Assembly: GCA_911728435.2 (NCBI GenBank)
Contig: OU452207.1
Span: 15,835,682 to 15,899,681 of the forward strand
Length of the DNA stretch: 64,000 nucleotides
DNA from: Apoderus coryli
Lineage: Eukaryota; Arthropoda; Insecta; Coleoptera; Attelabidae
Direction of reading: 5' to 3'
Shown here: positions 32,240 through 43,209 of the stretch, piece after piece
Layout: each line of letters begins with the position of its first letter
Position numbering within the stretch: the stretch's first letter is position 1
Program-made: the position numbers and the translations under genes
Notes under the pieces: model-generated
What the model saw: the letters and a program-made list of their open reading frames with translations, nothing else
The model's database searches: none
Told to the model about the DNA's origin: nothing

Positions 32240-34194
32240 ATGCGTGTGCTTTTCGCAACATTATTATGGCTCACCTGGTTCATGGTAAAAGGAGACATTG
32301 TGGCATATGACTGTGGAGACAAGGCAACCGAATTGACGAAGGTTTCACTGCTGTCCATCAAACCGTGCATCGATCTGAGAAACTCCACCGACACGCAGTA
32401 CCGTAATATCCAACTCGTCCAAAAACGCCAGTACGTCGCCGTGCAGATTTATTCTTGCTTGATCAAGGTGCAACAGTTCATCCAACACTGTGGCATGCAT
32501 TCCCACATGAGTTCAGTAGCAGGAGGATTTGGGAAGTATGTTCAACACATCGGACACGACGAATGCCTAAAAGCCCACAGGTTTAGGCACGTCAACTTGA
32601 GGGGAATTGGTGCAGGTGTTATTTCACAATTAACACTCAACGGTACCACCGAGGTTTCTTCCACCTTACAAGGCCATATTGGACTAGATGGCAAATGTGA
32701 GGGTGTACGTTTTTCTGTTGGAGAGGTGCATTATAGCAACGTTGTTGTATCGGCAGCCATCACGATCACATTGATCGACTATATGCCCACCGCTGATGTT
32801 GAACGCAACATTGTACATTTACGTTCTGGTACAGTGTGTACATATAACGATGGTTTTTGTTTCGATGACGTCACAGGAGAAACGACATGGCAAGCCACCT
32901 AGCCAACCTATGTACTGCTAGCGGAGTTGATGTCCTTTACGAAGGAAACGCCACGCTATTGGTGCTTCGGAAGTCACCGCCAACGAAATATGTTATGGTC
33001 GAAACCGAGGATTCGGTGTTTGCACTGAAACTAATCAAACCAGAAGAACTCTGTCATCAAAGAGCTTGGCAAACTGAACAGAATCGGCTGCTAGTCGTTT
33101 TCGAGGACGCAGCTGGATTCTACTATACCAAAGGAAATAGATTGCCTCAGAACACCGATATGATGGCACATGTTTTAAGCAAGCTCTTATACTTAGAGAT
33201 AGCAGTTAAACGACAGATGGCAGATGTGATCTACGACGCAATCCTCAAGCGGTGCCAACTGAGAGAAAAGATCCTACAGAACAGATTAGCGAAACAGTCA
33301 CCAGACGCCATTGGTAATCTGGTGAAGGAAGCTACTGGTTATGCTAGCCGAGTGATGGGAGAAGTTCTTTATATTGCAAAATGTAGAGCAGTTATTGTGG
33401 AGTACCGTCGTACTTCACAATGCTATCAGGAACTTCCCGTCACGTATCAGAACATGTCGCTGTTCCGATCATCAACCACTCACATCATAGTAGAGCACGG
33501 CACGGAAGTTGAATGTAACCCTCTCCTTCCAACTTCGTTTCGAATTGAGAACACCTGGGTTGAACTTAACCCAGACTTAAGAAGGGGAGAAGACGCAATC
33601 GAGTTGGACGCGAACGACGAGGAAGACAAATTAAGCATGAAAGGTATATCACCTATAAGTGCAAACGGTGTGTATACTAAAGAGGATCTGGAAAACTTCA
33701 GACACACACTCCTCTACCCAGGAACAAAGAAAGCCGTCACAAACCAGATAGCAAGACGAATTGTGGGAGTTGGGGGTCCAGATCCATACCACATGCAAAA
33801 TTTGTTTACACAGAGCGAGTTCCGTTCATTAGCTCGTTCTGCCGCGGAAGAAGTATGGGGATTCCTGTCACAAATGGGAAGCTTATTTTCCATTTGCGGA
33901 TTCCTGTACACTGTATTTTGCGGTTTTAGTTACATCGCCGGGGTAATCGCAAACTATTTTACCCTTAAGGACGCGACAAAGGGTCATCCGAATAGAAGAA
34001 AATATCTACTGGGTAGTTTATGGCACAACCTAGCCCATAGATATTTATACCAACTACATAAGGAGAGATTAGAGGTTAAGGACGACAAACTAGGCGAACT
34101 AGAGACAATTAAAGTGGATACGCCTACAGTGTATCCAATTTTAGACGCAAAACCCTCTGCTCCATGCAATGACCCTAATTGTCCCGTCAAATAG
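32240..34194 (+). pseudogene. env: Chuvirus-like glycoprotein used as env, one frameshift
   Basis: Two frames (32240-32902 and 32887-34194) overlap by 16 bp and read as one protein broken by a frameshift. The first starts with a signal peptide (MRVLFATLLWLTWFMVKG), followed by YDCG and Cys-rich ectodomain with HSHMSS. The second has further Cys pairs, an ELPV and W-V-E-L-N-P motif, and a membrane segment near residues 331-356, then a 75-residue tail. Motif order (YDC, HSH, C-ELPV, WVxLNP) resembles glycoproteins of chuviruses (Jingchuvirales). It follows pol by about 95 bp, so it occupies the env position. Family assignment is by eye. Confidence 0.72.
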
Positions 34195-34420
34195 TGTTGC
34201 GGAATTTCGCGTCGCGGAAAGAACAATATTGTGCGTCGCAGATGTTATGTCGGTGTTGAGTTCGCGTTCGTGAGTGCCGCGGGTGCGGGTTGTAATGAGT
34301 GTCGTTGTTCGCGGTTAATGCTTGTGTAATTTTAAGGGTTCAATTTATGTTAGCGTTTTTAAGTTCGATAATGTTAAGTGAAGGCAATCACTTTAATGAA
34401 TTAAGAGATAGCTTCACTTT

Positions 34421-34435
34421 AGAGGTGGGGGTAAA
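34421..34435 (+). other. Polypurine tract of the glycoprotein gypsy element
   Basis: AGAGGTGGGGGTAAA directly before TGTAAC, the likely LTR start. The GC-rich stretch 34195-34400 between it and env is the 3' untranslated part and shows no frame. Confidence 0.6.
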
Positions 34436-36195
34436 TGTAACAAAATAGAACCCGCCACTGGAAAGCTACAGATTACACAATTCTAGAATGCATGGGTGGC
34501 AGATTGTTTTCTTTCCTAGTATTTTGAAGGTCAAACATGCCCTTTTTCTTCATTATATATATTTAAAATAAGACGAAATATTCCCATGGTTGTGGACAGG
34601 ATGTTCCTTGTAAAGATAAATACGAATGTACCCTAAAACTATGGGGGGTCTAACACTTATCGATGTTTTAAAATATTGTGTCGTTAAGATAAGAATGTTT
34701 ATTACATAGTCTACAGATATGCATTCGGTAACAGGGTTGCCGAGTTGCTCAAGAATTGCTTTCACTGAACATTATCAATACGTTTATAAATTGTTTAAAT
34801 TAAGGAATACGTTATAATCGATGGAATGTTGATATTAATTACTTGGTTTTTTTTTGCTTCCCAATGTCTGATTCTACCCACGGGGATAATAATCATAATA
34901 ATAATATCAACAGTTATGGGTGAATCTTGGGCAGTTTTTTTTCAACTGAGTTAAAGGCTTTTTTTTTATTTATGAGTTATATTTTGTCACTAATATAGTT
35001 GCTATATTACGGCAAAATGTTAGTATCTTAAAAGCAATTATACCACTTAAATTGAATCGTGAAAATATTATTCATATTTTCACAGAATTAAACCTCGTAT
35101 CGCCATCTCTGGAGATACGCGTGAACCACATCGAATAGCAGTAAATAAAAAAGTACGACTAAAGAGTAGAAAATCAATAATTAATACTTCGCAAGGGTTG
35201 CGCCCTAAAACTGACGTCTTCGAATTCCTATTGGCTAGCATCCCTCTTTTGAGGCATAATAGGGGAGGTAATCAGAGTAACGTTCTGAAACAAAGTACCT
35301 CGGTAGTTCTTTTCAATTAAAAAGTCAGTTCTTGTTCGAGATCCAAGTAAGTCACTTCTAAATATATTTTCTTATAAGCTGTTTGAAGATTTATAATTTT
35401 TCTAAGTTCATTTTTTTCTGATTACAAAAATTCTTTTATTTTATTTTACTTATTTCTTTTTTTTTTTTGAGATTTTATTCAGAAGGCTATCAAAGCTGAA
35501 ATTATTGGTATAATTGCTTAATTTTTATTTTAGTTTCGTATTATCTTTTTCTTTTAATACAAAATAACTGAAGACTTTTTTTTAAGTGGAAATCAATGTA
35601 AATTATTCGTAATTACATCGATTTCCATCATGCTAAGTATTTATTAAGATTAACTATTAGTTAACTAAGAGTTTTGTCAAATTAATCAATTGTTGACTAT
35701 TCTATGTTTAGTTTGTTCTTTTCTTGATTTTGTCTAGTTGTAATTTAGATTTAAATTTTCTTTTTAATAATTATTCCTTTCTTTTATTCTTAATTTTAAA
35801 TAAACATAAAGTTATCCCCTACATAGAAATTGAGTTTTATTACGTAGGGACACAAAATATATAAATCTTGAAACAGTATAGTGTTAAACAAGGTTGAAGT
35901 GTTGTGAACGACGCCAAAGTTGCTGTGTCATCTAGAAAAAGGTTTGATTAGCTATTAGTTATTTGTTTCTTCCATTTAATAAGTTGATTCTGTTATTTAT
36001 CTTTTGACTATCATAAATTAGGTCTGAGTCTTTTGAGAATTACGCAACATCTAGATTAACGCTCGTTAAAATATTATATATTAAATCCGAACCTAGTGGC
36101 TATAATAATTATCTTATTAGGGTTTAGACGGGATAATACTCTCTGCATTAATTATCCTATCTATATATAACTCCGGTTAATTATTTATTACTACA
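34436..36195 (+). repeat. Probable 3' LTR, ~1.76 kb
   Basis: Begins TGTAACAAAATAG after the polypurine tract and ends TACTACA at the copia junction, so the ends are TGTA/TACA. The single copy in the window prevents confirmation. It is AT-rich with T-runs, and I see no gene. Confidence 0.5.
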
Positions 36196-36958
36196 ATACC
36201 AATCTTCTTTACTAAATTTACCACTAAGAAATACGGCACTAAAAGCATTAGTCGTTAATTTGCTTGTATCATTGCCGTTATTTGGACATTTATTCTTAAA
36301 GTGACCAAATTTTTTACACTTGTAACATTTAATTGTTTTTAAGTCATATGTTTTCTTGTTTTTATGACTCGTGCCGCCACCTTGTGACTTCACATTGAAC
36401 TTCGATGCGAAAGCACTACCGGTGTTGCTAACACCTTCACTCATATCGAGTAATTTCTATTTTATCGAATCTGTCGATATCGATATGCCGCTATGTTCAA
36501 TCGCCATTATCATTGGTGAAAACTTTTCTGGCAAACCTGCTAGTAATAGCGAACCAATCCAGACGTCGTCGATATCAAATCCCGTTCCACGCAATTTCTG
36601 CCCTGTATCTACAATCTGATTCACATAAGATTCCATTGAATCACAGTTCTCTAATCGCGTCGATATTAGGGTACGTAGTAAACTGATTTTTCGTGTAAAT
36701 CCAGAGTCATCGTATAAAGATTTTAGCTTTGACCATAGTTCCACGGTCGTTCTAGCTGTCTTTATATGAACAAACAACGATGAATCGATTGTAAGAATTA
36801 TTTTCGCTTTAGCTTTGGCGTCTTCGTCTGCGACTACTTCTGACACACATTTCCAAAGTCCTTCTAAAATCAAATAATTCTCAACGGCAAATACCCAGTC
36901 ACTATAGTTTTCACGACCTTTTAACTTCGGTACACTCGCGATTTAATTAGTAGCCATT
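36181..36958 (-). pseudogene. gag: Copia 2 Gag
   Basis: From MATN, then a premature TAA at codon 5, then IASVPKLKGRENYSDW, the usual copia Gag start. The frame continues with one more stop (TAG near 36457) to the CCHC knuckle CYKCKKFGHFKNKC and DWY, where the gypsy insertion cuts it. Protease continues at 29075. Confidence 0.88.
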
Positions 36959-37016
36959 TTTTGTACTATACAGAGATTTCACTCGCGTTTCTATCACTTA
37001 AGGCTTTCAAGACACT

Positions 37017-37242
37017 GCTGGGCCCATAACCTGATAAAATGAAACACGTGGATGGAAATTTCAGTACATAAATTGCTTTATTAGAGAACGAACTTAGATA
37101 AATTGTTTATATAGAAAATAACACACACGCTGTGCTGTATACTCATTTCAATATGGCGAATACAACTACTACATCATGACAACTAAAACAACAGTGTTGC
37201 CACTTATATTAATTATGTATTTTTTTGGTCTAACTAATAACA
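37017..37242 (-). repeat. Copia 2 5' LTR and tRNA-iMet primer site
   Basis: LTR 37032-37242 (211 bp) from TGATAAAATG to AATAACA. On the element strand it is followed by GGTTATGGGCCCAG (about 37018-37031), the same primer site as Drosophila copia, for the internal half of initiator tRNA-Met. Confidence 0.88.
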
Positions 37243-37247
37243 AATAG

Positions 37248-38998
37248 TAGACACATGCAGTGGAAAAACCACTCAAACAACCGCAATGGTATAACTCTGC
37301 AGGAATACATAACTGACAATAATATGCAAGTACTATATTCAAACACACCCACACACATTCCCTATAACAGGAATAGACCCAGTTACTTAGACATAGTTGT
37401 CAACAAAAACTACAATAGATACATTAAAGTAACAGCAATTAATGAATTAAACAGTGATCCTATCTTGTTTCAAATTAACCATCAAATAATTAACACAGAC
37501 ACAATATCAAGGTATGTTTATCATAACGCTGATTGGAATAAATATCGACGAATACTATACAGAGATAATACTTACAAACTAGTGAACAACTGGACGTAGC
37601 AGTAGACAAATTAACACAGATAATACAAAAGGCTAGAAATAAAATCGCGAAACTGCTCAAACCAAAGCCAGCGGAAGATAGACTACCTGATGAAATCTTA
37701 AACCTAATCAAATTTAAAAATAAAATCAGGAAAAAATGGCAACGACATAGACTGACTAACGACAGAGACAGAGTTAGGGACCTGCAAGATACTATTGCCG
37801 CAAAAATTAAAGCATATAAAAATAACGCTTGGCAAAACAAATTAAGATTGCTAAACACCGGCGATAACACTCTATGGAAAATGACAAGAGCTCTAAGACG
37901 TAATATTCTCCAAATACCAACACTAATAATAAATAATACTGAAAGAGTTACAGATAAGCAAAAAACCGAGACCATAGCGAATCACCTCTATAGAATCCAC
38001 ACTCCACTTCGAAGTACCCTTCCAGATCATGAACTTATTGAAGCACAAAGCCAGCAAATATCATCCACCGTTAATATTCCACATAACATCATAAATAAAT
38101 TACTAACGTCACCAACAGAAGTAAGTAACATAATTTCAAAAATGCCCAATAACAAGGCGCCAGGGCCTGATAGCATTGATAATATTCTTTTGAAAAACGT
38201 AAGTAGAAAATGTAAAGTCCAGCTCACATATATCATCAATGCAGTTATAGAATTACAGTACTTCCCAAAAGCATGGAAACAAGCAATAGTAATACCACTT
38301 CCGAAACCAGGCAACCAACTTCAGGACTCCAATAGCTATCGACCCATTTCTCTTTTAAACTCGTATGTCAAAAATTGCTGAAAAAATCTTATTAACACGA
38401 ATAGATACTATCGATAAAAAGTATAACATCATCCCAAAAAAAACAGTTTGGTATCAGGGAGGGCCACAATACTGTGAGGTTAACGACAAATATTGTCCAG
38501 GACGCAAAAAATAGCTTTTAACAGAGATCAAGTAACAAATTTTCTTCTCTTGGATACGGAAAAAGCATTTGATAGTGTTTGGCACCATGGCCTCTTATGT
38601 AAGCTGCAAAATATAAATATACCACCATATATTCAAACACTAGTAAAGTCATACATATCCAATAACATAACATTTAGAGTACGAATTAATAACAGCTATT
38701 CACGATCAAGACCCCTAAGAGCAGGAGTACCGCAAGGGCACAGTCTTAGCCCCAAAACTTTATTCTCTGTATACGTCTGATCTACCTAAACATCCTCACA
38801 CAAAACTGGCTCTATACGCAGACGATACCGCAATATATACCCACAGTTTTCATGCTAACGTGTCTAACAGAAATATAAGGTTACACATGAAAAATTTGGA
38901 ACGTTACTATGAAAAGTGGAAAATAAAAATAAATCCTACAAAAACGGAGCAAATTATTCTAACAAAGAAACGTAAAGACACCTCTATTTTCGAAAAAC
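37248..38998 (+). pseudogene. LINE ORF2: endonuclease end and reverse transcriptase
   Basis: Continues the endonuclease after the copia 2 target (HMQWKNHSNN, RPSYLDIVV). RT landmarks: NKAPGPDSIDNILLK, SYRPISLLN, LLLDTEKAFDSVWHHG, GVPQGHSLSP, LYADDTAIYTH (about 38810). Frameshifts near 37600, 38365, 38500 and 38775. The reading stops at the Penelope-type insertion in the sequence EKLKINN. Confidence 0.9.
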
Positions 38999-39011
38999 TT
39001 AAAATTAATAA

Positions 39012-39398
39012 TAAATAAATTGTTGTGTGAAATTGCAATCAATCAAGTGCGTATACTGTTGTCGTGGAGAAATTTTTGGTTTTTCGATGATTTATAAAAA
39101 GAAAAATATCATAAAGCTTACATTAGAAATGATGTGAGTTTTTGAGTTCCTTAGTTTTAAATGTTTAATAACGATACTTAATTTAACAATAACTTTTTGT
39201 TTTTTCGCACAATGAGTTAATAAATAAAATTCCCAAAATAATATGTACTAAGTTAAATAACATAGCTTTTCGTCAGATTCTCTTATAACCACTGATGATG
39301 CAGCTCGGAGCTGCGAAACATGTATGGTGACAAATGTAATTTGTTGAGGATATTTATTAAATTTATTGTGTGGAGGTCGACTTTTATTTCAAGAATAT
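39012..39398 (+). mobile_element. Short Penelope-type (solo pLTR) insertion in the LINE
   Basis: Flanked by TTAAAATTAATAA at 38999-39011 and 39399-39411. Removing it restores the LINE frame. No frame of its own. It carries a hammerhead, and the sequence after it (TTGTGTGGAGGTCGACTTTTATTTCAA) resembles the end of the Penelope element at 45357-48843 (TTGTGGAGTAGACATCG then TTTTATTCAAA). I infer a solo Penelope terminal repeat. Confidence 0.8.
39288..39328 (+). ncRNA. Hammerhead ribozyme, Penelope type
   Basis: Stem I ACCA (39288-39291) with TGGT (39325-39328); CTGATGA (39292-39298); an extra T; stem II GCAGCT/AGCTGC around CGG; GAAA (39315-39318); a minimal stem III AC/GT; cleavage triplet GTA ending at 39324. 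The extra T at the stem II junction also occurs in the Penelope copy at 45457-45505. Very short stem III is typical of Penelope hammerheads, which may act as dimers. Confidence 0.85.
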
Positions 39399-39411
39399 TT
39401 AAAATTAATAA

Positions 39412-39933
39412 CACAATAATAGAACCAAAAACCACTACAGTAACACACCTCGGGGTTCAATTGGACAGAGGATTGTCATTCATAAAAAACACAAATAAAA
39501 CAATTCAAAAAGTGTTTGGAGCTGTAAATAAAATATACCCTCTAACCCTCTTATAAACAAAAATAGCGCCCTAAGTACAGAAAATAAATTAACAATTTAC
39601 AAATCCATTATTCGACCAATCCTTACATACGGTGCTCCAGTCTGGTGTGGAATGTCGAAAACAGAACAACAAAGACTACAAATCATACAAAATAAATTAT
39701 TAAGACATGCTACAAATAACGACAGATATACAAAAATTACGGGCCTACAAACAATAGGAGGAATTCCATACATTACTGACTATATAAAGGACACATCTCA
39801 AAAATTTTACTTTACGCAAACACAAAAATCACCACTAACAAGAGACCTGACTACATACAGAGAGGGAGACATGAACTTCAAACACAAAATAATTTATCAA
39901 ACCCTTCCCTTATTCCAAATGAACCGACAATAA
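39412..39933 (+). pseudogene. LINE ORF2 C-terminal part
   Basis: Resumes with TIIEPKTTTVTHLGVQLDRG and continues with IIRPILTYGAPVWCG and LQIIQNKLLR, the conserved thumb/C-terminal region of Jockey-type RTs. One frameshift near 39545. Ends at a stop at 39931-39933. Confidence 0.9.
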
Positions 39934-40350
39934 TTAAGTACCTACTATAAAATTACACGCTTATAAGTGAGAGCTCAGTCATCGATTCAGTCATGATCCT
40001 GAAGCAGGTTTTTTCGTTGTTTTTCCTGTAAATCTGAACACAAAAAGTGAAATATTCACACAGTCGTTGCAAACATATCCTGCAAGTATGTGCTGGTATT
40101 ACTCAACAATGCCCGGAGAAAAACAATTTGGAGCCAGGCTGCAATGACGACATGTGAAGGAACCACAGGCTAATAGCCGACAACCCTAAGCAGCAGTCCA
40201 CCATGCTCACCAGAATAGTTCTGGGTCTAATGCGCGTCATCATGTAACGCTACTTTATTATTAGTTTTAACGTATTGTATATATATGTTTGTTAGTTAAT
40301 TGTCCGTGATATTTATGTTATAGTAAATAAAGACTTGTTGAATTTGAATT
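39934..40350 (+). other. LINE 3' UTR
   Basis: No frame. Ends with AATAAAGACTTG and TTGAATTTGAATTTTT, a two-copy short tail. No poly(A) is visible, so the tail type is uncertain. Confidence 0.6.
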
Positions 40351-40402
40351 TTTGCCTATCCTTTGTAAATAAACATCGTGAGTTTAAATCCCACAAAAAA
40401 GC

Positions 40403-40480
40403 TTTTTTTTAAACCCCCACACCCCACCCCCCAATACCTTTCATCCAATGCCCACAAACAAATTTTATAACCCAACCCCC
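40403..40480 (-). repeat. G-rich repeat, copy 1
   Basis: C-runs on the plus strand. The minus strand reads GGGGGTTGGGTTATAAAA, then TTTGTGGGCATTGGATGAAAGGTATTGGGG, matching 55725-55800 on the plus strand. Runs of G could form quadruplexes. Confidence 0.7.
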
Positions 40481-40536
40481 AATTCTGGGACCCACCCACC
40501 TACATCACCCAATACCACCAGATTGTGACGTCAGTG

Positions 40537-41017
40537 ATCCAGAACCCGCCTAGTATATCTACTATTTGGATATTGGTCAACGAACGATATGAAAGCGTCT
40601 TTGAATTCTAGCCATGCATCAAATTTGCCAATAAACTTGGGTAACTGCAACGTCGGCAGTTTCGAAAATGATTGATTACTTTGAATGAAGCTAAATGGAG
40701 AACTAACAGCATTGTCTCTGCTGCCTGAATCTGACTGTCTGTCATTACTACTACTAATTTCAAAACTTGAAATTAAGGTCGTCGCCTGCGAAATCAAGTC
40801 ATAGTATATTTTTTCAAAGTTGTCCCTTGTATTCTTTATTTTTGTCACTTTCTAAATTAGTGCTTGTTTCAATTAAACATTCAACCTCTGATTGTATTTG
40901 ATTAAAATCATCAAATACTGTCTCTAGCTTACTTAATCTAATTTTTAATTCTGAAATAACTTTAGAAGTTAAATTATTTGTGTCAATGTTATTGAGAAAG
41001 ATTTTGAATCTTGCCAA
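40537..41017 (-). pseudogene. BEL/Pao Gag N-terminal fragment
   Basis: Minus frame 40814-41017 is a helical segment (LKIRLSKLETVFDDFNQIQ). The next frame holds LPTLQLPKFIGKFDAWLEFKDAF, the hallmark of BEL Gag (DUF1759). One frameshift near 40830. It is cut on the left near 40537, beside the G-rich repeat. Confidence 0.88.
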
Positions 41018-41859
41018 AATTCATTTATTTTGACCTCTCTTTAATTTTAACTGAATGAAATCTGCCATATTTAATTTAACCTCAAGACCACTACGCTACT
41101 TATCTACTAGAATAAATAAATAATAAGGAAAAAAGGAACGAACTAACATATAGACGTCGCTACACTCCGGGGTTTTTCATTGAATGCTAAATACTAAACA
41201 AAAAGGCGCTGATGCCAGTTATAAAATTGGCAGTATTGCCAAGAGTAATAATATTAAACAAAATACATAGAAATGCGTGAAGCATAAACAATCATGCCGC
41301 CATATTCTTTAGTTGCACTTATATATATATATATATATATATATAAGATAATAAAGTTGAGTGATAGTCTTTGCTGACTAGTTAATAGATAACTTTGTGT
41401 CTTGGGTTGATCAGCAAATCTTTTTGAATAAAACTATTTTACGTTATGCCAAGCTTTCGATATATTTTTATATCTATAAGATAATATATATTATTTATTC
41501 AATAAATTGATATTGTTTTAGAAATTTGTGGCTATTTAATTATATTTACTATCATGTAGTGTGACGATTAGCAGGCATACAATAAGAACGTAGGTTTCTG
41601 ATTTTAACCGCCCTAAATTAGTGGCGTACCCACCACCTCAGCCGGGTAGTTAGCAAATCACTTAATAAAGGCTGCCTACTGATTGTTACAACTTTGGAAA
41701 AGTATGTTCTCCTGTCACTACTTGGCCATACTTTACCATTTTCTTTTAACATCAATACGCTTACATTTTGTTGTGAATATATATATTAAACCATTCAATT
41801 TAATTTGCTAACAACACACACACTTCTGAATCAGCGTTATCGGGTAGACATAAGCAAGC
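41018..41859. other. No gene; (AT)n microsatellite
   Basis: AT-rich. An (AT)n run of about 12 units lies at 41321-41344. 41018-41300 is probably the leader/LTR side of the BEL fragment. No supported frame. Confidence 0.6.
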
Positions 41860-42285
41860 ATACGAAGAATTTTCTGAGGCTGTAAATGAAACTGAAAAAA
41901 TTCTTATGAAAGTGATTGTAAGAATCGTCATGCGGGGCAAGCGAGGAAGAGGAGTTCCAGTGTTTATAACTAAAAATGTTCAAGACCATTTGGAATTAAT
42001 ATTAAAAAATAAACGATTATGTAATTTAAAGCTAAATAATTATCTCTTTCGAAACCCAAAAACAGGGGAACCTGCTGTTGGGTATAAAATTTTCCAGAAG
42101 CTCTTACATGTACGCGTCTTACAAAGCAGTTGGCGACATTAACGCAATAATTTAACATGTCAGACAATGTTTGCCTGGTGATGTCTATCACGCAGCAAAT
42201 ATTTCAAAACATTTGCTACTTATGGAAAAACGTGAATCTGACATAAAACTTTACATGATATTAATATTAATTGGACGCAAATTTG
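41860..42285 (+). pseudogene. Relic of a tyrosine-recombinase-like (Crypton-type) gene
   Basis: Pieces GKRGRGVPVFITKNVQDHLELIL and YLFRNPKTGEPAVGYKIFQKL are followed, after a frameshift and deletion, by LPGDVYHAANISKHLLLMEK (about 42168-42228). I recognise the order YLF-P, G-K-FQKL, then LP-VY-AKISKLLL-ME from multi-copy animal genes with a Crypton/phage-integrase-like C-terminus. The catalytic R-H-x-x-R block that should lie between is missing here. Identification is by memory of the motif order, so moderate. Confidence 0.5.
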
Positions 42286-42635
42286 TTACACGAACAAGTA
42301 GATGTCCCAGCATTAAACTGTATGTTTTCCGAGGATAATCCAATGGATATCGAAATATCAATCGCTCTGGATTACTCTAAAGACTTATATTTAAGAATTA
42401 TGTCTTAGTTTGATTTATCGAACAAATTTGAAAAACGTGTTAATGAAAATATTTAGTGTGAGTACAATATCTTAAAACTAATTCCAGAATTTAATAACAA
42501 TAAAATTTTTCTCAAAATTGGTAAGTTTCTTATATGTCTGATTGTAAACTCATTTATATTATAGCTAATTATCTTTTAGATGTATAAATGTTTAAATTCG
42601 GCTTGATCCTCTTATGAAGGCTTTTGTATAGTTTT
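42286..42635. other. No gene recognised
   Basis: AT-rich sequence with several stops in all frames. Its right part may be the body of the Penelope-type remnant that carries the decayed hammerhead. Confidence 0.4.
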
Positions 42636-42676
42636 GTCACTGACGATGAGATGATGCATCTCGGAACGTGTCTGAC
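42636..42676 (+). ncRNA. Decayed hammerhead ribozyme motif
   Basis: Stem I GTCA/TGAC (42636-42639, 42673-42676), CTGACGA (position 7 is free to vary), extra T as in the other Penelope hammerheads, stem II GAGATG/CATCTC, then GGAA in place of GAAA, triplet GTC ending at 42672. The A13-to-G change at 42664 should inactivate it. All stems still pair, so the loss looks recent. Confidence 0.65.
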
Positions 42677-42924
42677 AGTTTTGTTCTAGTTTCTCTACAG
42701 TGGATTATTACAACAAATAAACAACAAAATTATTCAAGATTCCAACCAGTATCAAATTAATTTTACATTAACGATTAAATGAATTACATTATTCCTTTGT
42801 TACGATTAATTGAAATAAAAAATAAATAAAATAAATCTGAATAGGCAGTGAAAGAAAAAAATTACTCTTAAAGAATGCCAATCAAAATAGCTCCTAATTA
42901 CACCCATGCACAAAAATATCGAAT

Positions 42925-43172
42925 ATTTTGGTAGAAGTTCAATGTAAATATTTTGATTTTGAGAGTTCAACGTAAATATTCCTAATTTTATCGAATATTT
43001 TGATACTTAAGTTCAAATTAAATATTCCTAATTTTATTAAATATTTTAATAGCTAAGTTCATTGTTAATATTCCTAATTTTATTCAATATTTTGATAGGT
43101 AAGTTCAATCTGAATATTCCTAATTTTATCGAATATTTTGATAGTTGTTCAATGTAAATATTCCTAATTGTC
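42925..43172 (+). repeat. ~46 bp AT-rich minisatellite, five copies
   Basis: Unit like AGTTCAATGTAAATATTCC then TAATTTTATCGAATATTTTGATAG. Units differ by several bases each, so the array is old. No coding frame. Confidence 0.85.
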
Positions 43173-43209
43173 ACATTTAGCATTGCTTTTTGTTTTCACA
43201 ATATTCTTT

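Larger units (their letters stand above)
29076..36195 (+). mobile_element. 5'-truncated gypsy element with chuvirus-like glycoprotein
   Basis: Lies between the two halves of copia 2. ATA remains at both junctions (29073-29075, 36196-36198), and rejoining them restores the copia Gag-protease boundary. Content: pol, glycoprotein gene, polypurine tract, LTR-like tail ending TACTACA. The left end starts directly inside pol, without LTR or gag. Confidence 0.8.
25402..37247 (-). mobile_element. Copia element 2, inserted in the LINE and itself invaded
   Basis: Flanked by AATAG at 25402-25406 and 37243-37247. The right (5') LTR is complete; of the left LTR only the first 23 bp (25407-25429) are recognisable. 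Gag is at 36181-36958 and protease-integrase at 27780-29075; between them sits a gypsy insertion. RT and RNase H are missing, replaced by unrelated sequence at 25430-27770. Confidence 0.85.
23808..40350 (+). mobile_element. Jockey-type LINE, split by later insertions
   Basis: ORF1 and endonuclease at 23823-25401, remaining ORF2 at 37248-38998 and 39412-39933, 3' UTR to about 40350. The break at GDLNS is explained by copia 2 (25402-37247, AATAG duplicated). A second break in the RT C-terminal region is a short Penelope-type insertion. The element appears nearly full length. The right end has TTGAATTTGAATTTT instead of a clear poly(A). Confidence 0.88.
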
